The notes under the pieces were generated by a model. That model was not told where the DNA came from and searched no databases. It saw only the letters and a program-made list of their open reading frames with translations. From SAR116 cluster bacterium AG-313-A07 (GTDB lineage: Bacteria; Pseudomonadota; Alphaproteobacteria; Thalassobaculales; Thalassobaculaceae), in assembly GCA_003284265.1 (NCBI GenBank), contig QBVV01000004.1, forward strand, positions 1 through 64,000: a DNA stretch of 64,000 nucleotides, read 5' to 3'. A program made the translations under genes and the position numbers. Positions 1 through 7,916 of the stretch are shown one piece after another (the stretch's first letter is position 1; the number at the start of each line of letters is the position of its first letter).

Positions 1-1159
1 AGATCATACATTGGCTGGTTGGAATAGCACTGGTGAATTCATGCTTTAACGGATGCCCAGGTTCATTTTTTGATATTGTAGGATCTGTTGTTGGTGTTTT
101 TGCTGTATGCCCGAACTTAGCATAGGGGCCCGAGTGACGCGGATCTCGGTCATTTGCGTAAACGACGTGACATGAGGCACAACCCGAAGACCGGTAGTCG
201 CCGGGCTGGTCATTAGTTCCTAGAAACCACGTAAAAGGATCGTTTAATCGAGTTTTTGTTATGTTAATCACGGGAACCGAAATTCTGAGGCCTGTTCCGG
301 GACCGCGGTTGGATTGTTTAATATCAGGCCTGCCGGGTTCCTCTAGTCTCTGGAGTTGCCCCACAGAATTGGGGAGGCCTATCTCTGGAAATAAGTTCAC
401 TATGTTTCTTCCACCGCGTTCAAATACTCGAAAAATGTCGCCTGGTGGAGTGGCTTCCCATGCAGGAAGAGGGGCTAATTGCTCAAGTATTCCGGCCGCT
501 TTCATTTCCTTTGTGACCGGTATCGGATTCTTTGCAAGTGCTCCTGTCCCATCACGGGTATAATTTTCGCCTAATATATACCGTTTAAACGGAAGAATAC
601 CATTATTGTATGAAGCCCCGCCCCAAAGCATTGCACCCGTTGACATTATACTGGTTTTTGCTGCTTGTATTGCTCCTGCATGACAGGCGCCGCAACCTTC
701 ATCAACAACACGGTAATCACTCGGATTTATGAACCTTATGAACTCTGGACTTTCCTTATTGAGTAATGCGAATGTGCGCTCGGGATTAGCGCTACTGGGA
801 TAATTCCAGGTTGCTGGGTAAAGTGGCTGAACGTGTGCTTTATCCAGCGCCTCTCTGTAAGCCTTCTCCGACGGAGCCCCATTGGTAGGTTTAAAGCTTT
901 TTGCATCTCCTCCGTGACAGTCAGTACAACCCAACGGCACTCCTTCCGTTTTGTGCATGCTTGGTTCATCTGTTGTCTCGTGACAGCTCATACAACCAGC
1001 ACTTTTTTCTGTTATGCTTGCTTGTGGTTGCCATTTTGGGGCAGGGGGAGTAACCGTATAAGTTATATCTCTGGGTTTTTCTCCAGACGCGGCATAGACT
1101 GCCGTCGCTCCCAGGAGCAAAAAACCCAAAACAATTACTGACAAACGAGATAGAAGCAC
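1..1159 (-). CDS. Exported multiheme cytochrome c, C-terminus cut by window edge
   Basis: The reading frame stays open to the left edge, so only the first 386 residues are visible. GTG at 1159 is the likely start: it follows an AAGGGA ribosome-binding site, and the only upstream in-frame codons before a stop are ATA-AAT-GGG after the TAA of the preceding porin gene. Residues 1-24 form a signal peptide ending VYAA. Four CXXCH haem c sites are seen at 56-60 (CMSCH), 78-82 (CTDCH), 156-160 (CGACH) and 327-331 (CASCH); more may lie beyond the window. It is the last visible gene of the seven-gene electron-transfer operon and directly follows the outer-membrane barrel gene, so an outer-membrane or extracellular haem protein is plausible. 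The exact family is not recognised. Confidence 0.85.
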   Translation of the reverse strand, partial: MLLSRLSVIVLGFLLLGATAVYAASGEKPRDITYTVTPPAPKWQPQASITEKSAGCMSCHETTDEPSMHKTEGVPLGCTDCHGGDAKSFKPTNGAPSEKAYREALDKAHVQPLYPATWNYPSSANPERTFALLNKESPEFIRFINPSDYRVVDEGCGACHAGAIQAAKTSIMSTGAMLWGGASYNNGILPFKRYILGENYTRDGTGALAKNPIPVTKEMKAAGILEQLAPLPAWEATPPGDIFRVFERGGRNIVNLFPEIGLPNSVGQLQRLEEPGRPDIKQSNRGPGTGLRISVPVINITKTRLNDPFTWFLGTNDQPGDYRSSGCASCHVVYANDRDPRHSGPYAKFGHTAKTPTTDPTISKNEPGHPLKHEFTSAIPTSQCMI

Positions 1160-1168
1160 TATATTCCC

Positions 1169-2971
1169 TTAATACGTGAGCACAAGATTTCCTTGTATAG
1201 ATAAATAATAATCGTCGTTTTCCTTCTGTTCTCCGTAGAGGTCGGTGAAGCCAGCGCCAGGAAGTAAAGCGGCTCCTGAAAGGCGCAAAACAACATTCTG
1301 ACTAAAAAATGGCCGATATATAGCGGCAACAGACAGGTCTACTCCTATTTCAGGAGAAATTTCCTGTTGATTTCGAGCTACCTCGAGAACTGCGGTGGTA
1401 TCGAATTCCATATAGTTCAGGTTAGTTGAAACGCGCAGTTCAGGAAGGATATCAAAATCAGCACCAATTCCAATCAAGCGGAACCCTGGGTTATTGAAAT
1501 TAGATTGTCCGTGTTCTTTAGAAGTTCTAAGAGCTGGTAGCATCGCATTTCGAGCCGACATGACTACACCACCACCACCTATAAGTGGGATAGTTTGTCG
1601 TATCCAGTAGTTGGTATCCGATCCAGCGATTTGAGGGTTTTCGAAAATCGCATCAAAACCACGTTCTGTATTATCAAAAGGATCGTTATCACCAGATGCA
1701 TAGACAATTGAACCTCTGAGCCGCACCCAATCAAAATCGATAGACGGCTCTGCAGCGAAGAAAAAAGCCTGTATATCAGCAGTTTCATCCGTAAATGCGC
1801 TATCCCGATTGCTACCAAGCGCAGTATAAAATGATGTTGTCAGATTAAGTCGATCAAAATGACCGTCACCATTATATCCTAAATACACAACATCATAATT
1901 GCGTCCTCGTTCACTACCAAAAGATGCGGGGCGTTCAATAAACTCATTATCGTTGAAGAAAAAATCACCTGCTTCATTGTTTCGGTTATAAACACCGGTC
2001 ACCTGGCTCTGGAATCCCAACACTGGAAAATCTTGCCAGTATAAGTTAGCGATGAAAATATCATCATCTCTAATCTTTCGTTGTATATGGTTCAATCCAC
2101 TATTCGAGTCCTTCTCTAACCGTCTGAACCAGGCTAAGTTATATTGAAAGATGTTATTATCGCGGTCTCCAAAAAATCGAACCCCGAGTTGACTATCTTG
2201 GAATAAAAAACCTCGGAAATCACTTGAAAATGGCTGGATGCCGATTCTAACTGAGTCAAAATCATATCGATCTGATACATTTCTTATATGGTAGTCAAAG
2301 AATGCTTCTGCTAGGGCAATGTGTCTGTCCGATCGATGCCTGCCAAGACGCGGGTCTGCCTTTAGGACACGATTTTCTTCAACTTCGACGTGATTAAAAT
2401 TAATGATTGGCGTTAACCTGAATTCATAATCTGGCGGTTTGAAGGCTGTATCTCCCTTTATTAAGGAGAGGCTTATAATCAGGTTCTCGTTGAATACATA
2501 TGAGTCTGCACCTCCAAAAAGATCAAGGTCGTTAGAATCACGGGTGGTTTGGACACCAATAGGTTGTGGGAAGGTTCTTGGTTCTACAACAGTATCCGAA
2601 ATAATTGCCACATTAACAAACCAGTCTTCTCCAAATAATGGTCGGTCTCCTTTTATAGGGTTCCTATTATAAGGATCGGTAATACTTTCCAGAACGCCTA
2701 TTGTCTCAATGAGGCGCCAACGGTCTGGAACAGGTATAAAACCAGTGGAATGATCCTTGATGATCCTTGGAGCTCTATTTTTAATGCTATTGGGCAACGG
2801 CTTCCGGACTTCTGGCACTTTTTTTGATGCAGCCGGTCGCTGTCGTTCAAAGTTTTGCGACACTTCAATATTTTCAGCCCAGACAGGTGAGCCTGCCAGT
2901 ACCGAGCAAATAAGGGTCCCTGTAAGTAATCCAGTTATTTTTTTCTTTTTAGTAGTTATTTTCCGTTGCAT
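1169..2971 (-). CDS. Outer-membrane beta-barrel (porin-like) protein
   Basis: This 600-residue protein has a Lys-rich N-terminus, a signal peptide ending near PVWAE (about residue 32), a linker to about residue 85, and then many short alternating hydrophobic/polar strands with aromatic girdles, ending in LVLTY with the terminal aromatic typical of barrels. No cysteine-haem motif is present. I cannot tie it to MtrB, and no clear substrate can be assigned. It overlaps the upstream GlcG/HbpS gene by 16 nt and is followed 9 nt after its stop codon by a multiheme cytochrome gene, so a barrel-plus-cytochrome partnership at the outer membrane is my inference. A general carbohydrate- or phosphate-selective porin is an alternative. 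Confidence 0.75.
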   Translation of the reverse strand: MQRKITTKKKKITGLLTGTLICSVLAGSPVWAENIEVSQNFERQRPAASKKVPEVRKPLPNSIKNRAPRIIKDHSTGFIPVPDRWRLIETIGVLESITDPYNRNPIKGDRPLFGEDWFVNVAIISDTVVEPRTFPQPIGVQTTRDSNDLDLFGGADSYVFNENLIISLSLIKGDTAFKPPDYEFRLTPIINFNHVEVEENRVLKADPRLGRHRSDRHIALAEAFFDYHIRNVSDRYDFDSVRIGIQPFSSDFRGFLFQDSQLGVRFFGDRDNNIFQYNLAWFRRLEKDSNSGLNHIQRKIRDDDIFIANLYWQDFPVLGFQSQVTGVYNRNNEAGDFFFNDNEFIERPASFGSERGRNYDVVYLGYNGDGHFDRLNLTTSFYTALGSNRDSAFTDETADIQAFFFAAEPSIDFDWVRLRGSIVYASGDNDPFDNTERGFDAIFENPQIAGSDTNYWIRQTIPLIGGGGVVMSARNAMLPALRTSKEHGQSNFNNPGFRLIGIGADFDILPELRVSTNLNYMEFDTTAVLEVARNQQEISPEIGVDLSVAAIYRPFFSQNVVLRLSGAALLPGAGFTDLYGEQKENDDYYLSIQGNLVLTY

Positions 2972-4914
2972 GGCGTCTGTTCATTAGAGTCAAGAAAGGG
3001 AAGGAAAGGACAGTTTACATACCTTAATCGTCCACCAGGTACTTCAAGATTATCGGCTCTGATTGAACGTGGCGCATTTCCGACACCAGTTCCTAATTCT
3101 AAGCCCGCATTATGTAACCCTAGAAAAGAAATCATATCGTCTTGATCTATTCCATCGCCTGAAACGCCAATTCCACCAATAAGTGTATTATTACGATAGA
3201 TTGGCACACTACCAGGGAATATTTGTATTCCATTGGCAATTGGACTCTTTGATGTTTGAGGCCTGACGGGTATGGGGGTGCAATTCATTGGAGTGTCAGT
3301 GGATGACTGTCCTAGAAGAAATGATCTATGCGCAACAATATTTGCTGCTATGAGATCAAGCTGAAGGCCAACGTTGAACGGGCTCCATTCCGAAAAAGGT
3401 TTACTGAAGGGACCATGTGGGGCACCATCTATACCGTCCGGAAAGAAGGGGCGGGATAGATTGCCTCCAGAGCGGTCGGCAAATGCAGTGCCATCACTGA
3501 GTGCTCCCGGACCCAACACTGCCTGGGCTGCTAGCCAATAATTACCTAAATTTCCCCGAATAAGGTCGGCTGCCGCATTAGTATTTGAAAAAAATGCTGC
3601 TGTCCTTGCTTTCTGGAGCGAGACATCTGTCCCAAAAACTGGTCCATCAGGTGTTCTGGCAATACCAAGAATAGCACCATTAGTGTCTACAATAGAAACC
3701 GTAACCTGAGCGTGGCTACCTAAAGGTCTTCTAATTTGGCCTCTTGCCCGAAAGGCGATGGTTAGTGCATTTCTAATGATCGTTTTCACCTCATTGGCGG
3801 TGAGTGCTTCTGGTATTCCTTCGGTCCCGTCTCTCGGCGGGAACCTTGGTTGATTGTTGGAGTCAACCAATACAAAGGCATTCAACGTTCCGTAGTCACC
3901 ACTCGTATTTGCACGATAACCAGATGGTCCCGTCCCGAATATTGTCCCTGGTCGGATAGTCCCATCAAAGTATGTCCCTATGGGTGTCAAACCACCCACC
4001 GAGCTGGGTATTTGATCATAAGGCATTGCGTTGATGGGATTAGACCTTATTGCTCTGATTTTACGGTCTGTATATCTGAAGGTCTTGCCTTCAACTGTTA
4101 TTCTGTTGCCTATTATATCGAACGGTGGCTCAAAACCAACGGTTCCTGCCATGGCAATTAACTCATCTTTATCATTATCGTAGTCACCGATGTTTGGATC
4201 GATACTGTATAGCCCATCTGAAATAACGCCTATTGCACCAACTGGCTCCCCACCTTTGTAAAGGGGGATCCCGCCAGGATCTGCTGCTAAGCCCAGCGGA
4301 GACCGTTTTGGACCCACTGTGACGGCAGCGCTATTTTGATGGATAACTAAATCCGAACAGGGTAACTGGCTGAATTGCACTCCAAATAAAGGACCACTGG
4401 GCGAAAACCTTTCTTTTGGATTAAAGTGTTCTTGGACAATTTGACTGGCAGTTCTAGTTGTGAAGGCATTTCCGCGCGAAGATAAGTAGGCCCCTGTGAT
4501 AGCCTTTGCAATTGCTGCAACTGGGCCGGGAACATCCACTCTTTCTAAACCGCCCTTTCCGGCTACACCATTAGGTTGCTTGGGGTCGGAGGTAACCACA
4601 ACACATCCAACCGGTATATTGCCAAGTCCAACGGTGCAATCCACACCTGACGCGTTGAACTGTCTGTTGGCACCAATCATGTTATATACAGCGAGAATAT
4701 TCCCAGTTCGATCTGACACTGCTATTGAGGCTCCAACCCTCTGAGCCTGGGCTTCTTGAATAGCTTGGCTCATTACACGTTTAACATCGGCAACACTCAG
4801 GCTCTCCTGAGCAGTTGAAACAGCAGCAAAACTTACTGCGCAGAAAAGCGTTATTAAAAGGGTGATTAGACGTTTTTTAAAAACCATTACCTGAGACCAA
4901 TATACCGCAAGCAT
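2956..4914 (-). CDS. Secreted protein with two GlcG/HbpS (DUF336) domains
   Basis: The 652-residue protein carries an N-terminal hydrophobic export signal ending near STAQ (about residue 36). Two homologous halves follow: the first begins with ADVKRVMSQAI and GASIAVSDRTGNILAVY, the second (about residue 370 on) with NEVKTIIRNALTIAF and VTVSIVDTNGAILGIAR. Each half ends with the family signature, GIPLYKGGEPVGAIGVISDG and SVPIYRNNTLIGGIGVSGDG. GlcG/HbpS proteins bind haem or small cofactors; the exact role here is unknown. Several Cys in the exported part could form disulfides. The ATG at 4914 overlaps the upstream TGA by one base (TGATG), implying coupling; an internal ATG at 4887 preceded by CAGGT gives a more typical signal peptide. 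It sits mid-operon with multiheme cytochromes. Confidence 0.8.
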   Translation of the reverse strand: MLAVYWSQVMVFKKRLITLLITLFCAVSFAAVSTAQESLSVADVKRVMSQAIQEAQAQRVGASIAVSDRTGNILAVYNMIGANRQFNASGVDCTVGLGNIPVGCVVVTSDPKQPNGVAGKGGLERVDVPGPVAAIAKAITGAYLSSRGNAFTTRTASQIVQEHFNPKERFSPSGPLFGVQFSQLPCSDLVIHQNSAAVTVGPKRSPLGLAADPGGIPLYKGGEPVGAIGVISDGLYSIDPNIGDYDNDKDELIAMAGTVGFEPPFDIIGNRITVEGKTFRYTDRKIRAIRSNPINAMPYDQIPSSVGGLTPIGTYFDGTIRPGTIFGTGPSGYRANTSGDYGTLNAFVLVDSNNQPRFPPRDGTEGIPEALTANEVKTIIRNALTIAFRARGQIRRPLGSHAQVTVSIVDTNGAILGIARTPDGPVFGTDVSLQKARTAAFFSNTNAAADLIRGNLGNYWLAAQAVLGPGALSDGTAFADRSGGNLSRPFFPDGIDGAPHGPFSKPFSEWSPFNVGLQLDLIAANIVAHRSFLLGQSSTDTPMNCTPIPVRPQTSKSPIANGIQIFPGSVPIYRNNTLIGGIGVSGDGIDQDDMISFLGLHNAGLELGTGVGNAPRSIRADNLEVPGGRLRYVNCPFLPFLDSNEQTPCNGK

Positions 4915-5363
4915 CAGTTTTGACCTTCTACTAGTTCAAAAACGCCAAACTTAAGCCCTGAGGATGTCTCGTAACCCACAGTAATTCTGATTGGAAACAT
5001 TTCACTAGACATGTTCTCCTCCTTCAGAATTTTGATAAAAAGTTCGTTCCCCGTTCGGTTGCTGAAATTATTAATTAATTCATCTAATTTACCTGACCAT
5101 GGTACCCAGTATCCTAGATTATTTCGTTGGAGAACACTTCCAGAAGCCGTGTGTGCGGTTACAAACGTACTAGATGGCTTGTCATTTCCCACATTCACCT
5201 TTAAATCCAACGAAACGTTCTCAGCATTAACCGTGACTGATGGGAGAATAACCCCGAGGTTTGTCAGATTAACAGGCTCAGCCAATAAGTTTCGAGACCC
5301 AAAGAATATCGCGGGTATTAAAAAGAGTAACCCCAGGTGTTTCCAGGTCTCATTTTTGTTCAT
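4914..5363 (-). CDS. Small secreted protein of unknown function
   Basis: This 149-residue protein has a signal peptide (hydrophobic stretch LGLLFLIPAIFFG, cleavage after LLAEP near residue 30). The mature part is beta-rich by eye, with no cysteines and no haem motif. Its start ATG overlaps the TGA of the FHA-cytochrome gene (ATGA) and its stop overlaps the next start (TGATG), so it is translationally coupled on both sides and is almost certainly a working part of the electron-transfer operon. I do not recognise a family. A periplasmic accessory or binding protein is a guess from context only. Confidence 0.7.
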   Translation of the reverse strand: MNKNETWKHLGLLFLIPAIFFGSRNLLAEPVNLTNLGVILPSVTVNAENVSLDLKVNVGNDKPSSTFVTAHTASGSVLQRNNLGYWVPWSGKLDELINNFSNRTGNELFIKILKEENMSSEMFPIRITVGYETSSGLKFGVFELVEGQN

Positions 5364-7078
5364 TGGACTGTTTTCCCAGTCGAACCGGTCATGATAGCAA
5401 CATCATCTCGATGAAAACCATGACAACTTATGCAAGTACTTGGTATTTTATCCGTTGCCTGCTCTCCGCCGTGGCAGGTCTGGCATCCTTCTATTTTTGG
5501 AAGCAGTACATCAGAACTTTTCATTGAGGAGTCCGCTGCGTGGCATTCGGCGCAGGCCACGTCTTTGTGCTTTCCATGATCAAATACTGATTTAGGTTGC
5601 CAAATCTGAGTTACTTTCACAGGCTTGACACTATAACCAGATGCATTTGTCTTTTCTGGTGTGATTTCGTGGCATGAACCGCATTGACTTGCTGAGAAAA
5701 GATAGCGGGAAGCTTTCTTAGTTTTTAAATTCGCCCATTGCAGCGCTGCTTTCTTCTCTTCCTCCTTCAATAGAGGTGAACCGGGTCTTCTGCGCACAAC
5801 TTTTGGCGCTGTTTTGTCGGTTACACCCCCTTTTAGAGCTAGCGTCGAGTAAAATTCAGCTAACTCTCTATATACCACCTCTGGTTTTCCATGAGAAACG
5901 GTTCTTTTAGGTGCTATACTATCGAAGGTTAGCACATGACAATCGCCACAATGTTCCTCCATTTTTACCGGTTCTAAATAGGCGCCACTTAAATCAGGAA
6001 CATGGCAACTTGCGCATTCTAATTGCGTGTTGGTGCCAGTCTTGGGGTTACGCATTCTATTAGCGTTCATATGAGTTTTATGAGGAAATTTCAAATTAGA
6101 GACTTCGACAGGATTGTCATCCAAGCTGATGCGTTTTTGTATGCCTTCACTTGGGTTTTGCCAGACTGTTGGTTTAAACTGTGGGTGGTTTGTGGCAAAA
6201 TCTGACACGTTAGTTAGATGCATTCCATCCACTTTTTTATCCAGGTCTTTATGACAATCCGAGCACAACTCTTGTTTTTCCGCTCTGACTGGGTGAGGTC
6301 CTTGGTGGTCCGTGTGACAGGTGGCGCATCTTGTCGATGTCAAGTCTTCAGATGGAAACTTTACCTTATCGATATGCCCATGCTGCTGCTGATGGCACGC
6401 CGTACACGCAGCATCTTCCACCATAACAAATGCTTTAGTGTGACATGCTGCACAGTCATTCGCGAAGAACTTGTGCGAATTCATTACTTCTCCGGAAACC
6501 CAACTTATATCAAAATCGATATCATTGTTGTTAGTCATTGTATTAGGTGCGTTATTGGATTTTGATGCACTAAAATAGTTTGACAATGGAGAATCTGCCA
6601 TGAATAGGGGCAGTATTAAAAATAGCATTAGGGTTAGAGACCCTAATATCCACGAAGAGGCCCGCTTTGTCAGTCCAATATTAGTAGTTGTGAGCTTACT
6701 CCTGGACAATAATGACTCGACATCGTCACCTATGGGATGAACGAGCTCAAGCGTTACGGCTATGTGGATGCTATCGTCTGGTTCAGTGACGACAAGTTCA
6801 TATGGACCGATTCCAACCACATCCCCAACGTTTAGATGCGCTTTTCGGATAATTGCGCCGTTTAAACGAAGATCATGTGTTCCGTTGGCTTCGATAAATA
6901 GGCCATCAACCCCTTCATGTAGTTCTGCTAAATGTAACGGGACGCGATGGTCCGACAGAAAAATTTCATTTTCTGCACCTCGTCCTATACGGAGAACTTC
7001 ACACCCCTTAATGTCTTCTTTTCGACCAATGCTGCCATTTCGCCTGCGGGTTAGTGTGGTAATCGATACTTGCATCAT
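5360..7078 (-). CDS. FHA domain - transmembrane - decaheme cytochrome c fusion
   Basis: Numbering from the ATG at 7078: an FHA phosphopeptide-binding fold at about 27-100 (LRIGRGAENEIFLSDHRVP with conserved Gly-Arg, Asn and His-Ala-like positions), one transmembrane helix at about 142-160 preceded by Lys-Arg, then a periplasmic segment from about residue 200 with ten CXXCH motifs in order CAACH, CTACH, CATCH, CSDCH, CASCH, CGDCH, CGSCH, CAECH, CQTCH, CISCH. Positive-inside charges predict a cytoplasmic FHA and periplasmic haems. A longer frame opens at 7123 but would overlap the upstream gene by 38 nt; the ATG-ATG at 7078/7075 begins 7 nt after that gene's stop and right before the FHA fold. 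Function inferred: electron carrier between the inner-membrane b cytochrome and outer components, with assembly or activity possibly set by phosphothreonine binding. Confidence 0.88.
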   Translation of the reverse strand: MMQVSITTLTRRRNGSIGRKEDIKGCEVLRIGRGAENEIFLSDHRVPLHLAELHEGVDGLFIEANGTHDLRLNGAIIRKAHLNVGDVVGIGPYELVVTEPDDSIHIAVTLELVHPIGDDVESLLSRSKLTTTNIGLTKRASSWILGSLTLMLFLILPLFMADSPLSNYFSASKSNNAPNTMTNNNDIDFDISWVSGEVMNSHKFFANDCAACHTKAFVMVEDAACTACHQQQHGHIDKVKFPSEDLTSTRCATCHTDHQGPHPVRAEKQELCSDCHKDLDKKVDGMHLTNVSDFATNHPQFKPTVWQNPSEGIQKRISLDDNPVEVSNLKFPHKTHMNANRMRNPKTGTNTQLECASCHVPDLSGAYLEPVKMEEHCGDCHVLTFDSIAPKRTVSHGKPEVVYRELAEFYSTLALKGGVTDKTAPKVVRRRPGSPLLKEEEKKAALQWANLKTKKASRYLFSASQCGSCHEITPEKTNASGYSVKPVKVTQIWQPKSVFDHGKHKDVACAECHAADSSMKSSDVLLPKIEGCQTCHGGEQATDKIPSTCISCHGFHRDDVAIMTGSTGKTVQ

Positions 7079-7085
7079 AGCCGTG

Positions 7086-7913
7086 TCACCAATAATAGAA
7101 GACAGAGAAGATATGAATAACAAGCGCGACCAGCAGAGCTACTGTCATTGGTACGTGGACCCGCAACCATATGTCCATAAACGCTTTTAATTGTATATCT
7201 CGACGAACCGTTGTTAAGAGGCCACATTTTTTCCCAATTAAAACAAGCAGTTTTCGAGTAGCTTGCGCGTGTTCTTGTTCGACTTCAGACACGTGCGTGC
7301 GTAAACGTTCAAAAGCGGCGGTCGAACCACAACTTTTATCCTTACCACTCAAAATGCGCAGTAAAGAGCCGCCTATTTTAGTGTGTTCACATGATTGCAC
7401 CACCAACTCAGCCACCGAATCTGGCAAAGGTGCCGCTATTTGGCGGCATTCACGATCTATATCACCGATTTGAGCCAATAAATCATCTAATGACGATCCA
7501 CGACGGTTTTCCGACATCACTTTTGGATAGCGAGTGTAGGCATAAATACCAAACCCACCACTTATAATAACGATCATCATGAGCACATATGCTAATGTGT
7601 GCACGTTCCAGCCAAATTGAAAACCGGTATGCAGAGTTGCGATAACAATTAGGCTCAACCCAAGATATACGTGAGCAGAAACCCAAGCACTCAACCTAAA
7701 ATTAGCACCATATCGTCTTTTTCTAATTCCTAACCAAGTTAACCAGAATATTAGTAACGCGCCAATGGTGCCGAGGGTATATCCGAGCCAAGTCCCACCG
7801 TTATGTTCGTCAATAGGTTGGTACCAGACATAGGTAATAACGGCAAGGACACATAAAACCGCTGCCATTTTAAGGAACTTCATGTTCTGATAGGTTAAGA
7901 ATCCATCATGCAT
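7086..7913 (-). CDS. Inner-membrane diheme b-type cytochrome-like protein
   Basis: The protein has 275 residues with about five hydrophobic helices near 13-31, 43-62, 75-97, 103-126 and 250-273, and a soluble, partly coiled-coil stretch at about 135-245. His81 and His95 lie in one helix and His253 and His267 in the last one: both pairs are 14 residues apart, the spacing expected for two stacked b haems with bis-His ligation across two helices. His105 is an additional candidate. It is encoded 3 nt after the flavoprotein/Fe-S gene and overlaps no other confirmed start, so a role in passing electrons from that cytoplasmic protein through the membrane to the decaheme protein is inferred. The start at 7913 has weak ribosome-binding sequence; ATG at 7883 is an alternative. 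Confidence 0.72.
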   Translation of the reverse strand: MHDGFLTYQNMKFLKMAAVLCVLAVITYVWYQPIDEHNGGTWLGYTLGTIGALLIFWLTWLGIRKRRYGANFRLSAWVSAHVYLGLSLIVIATLHTGFQFGWNVHTLAYVLMMIVIISGGFGIYAYTRYPKVMSENRRGSSLDDLLAQIGDIDRECRQIAAPLPDSVAELVVQSCEHTKIGGSLLRILSGKDKSCGSTAAFERLRTHVSEVEQEHAQATRKLLVLIGKKCGLLTTVRRDIQLKAFMDIWLRVHVPMTVALLVALVIHIFSVFYYW

Positions 7914-7916
7914 TTC

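Noticed and set aside
833-1141. Plus-strand open frame opposite the first cytochrome gene
   Set aside because: It lies wholly antisense to a frame with signal peptide and CXXCH sites, and has no domain or ribosome-binding site of its own.
3850-4161. Open frame antisense to the GlcG/HbpS gene, and similar antisense frames in the operon
   Set aside because: They mirror strongly supported coding sequence and show no motif.
1169-7078. Assignment of the barrel and decaheme protein as MtrB and MtrA
   Set aside because: The barrel has no MtrB CXXC start and the decaheme protein has an FHA domain and helix not found in MtrA; spacing of haems was not compared. Only a functional analogy is kept.
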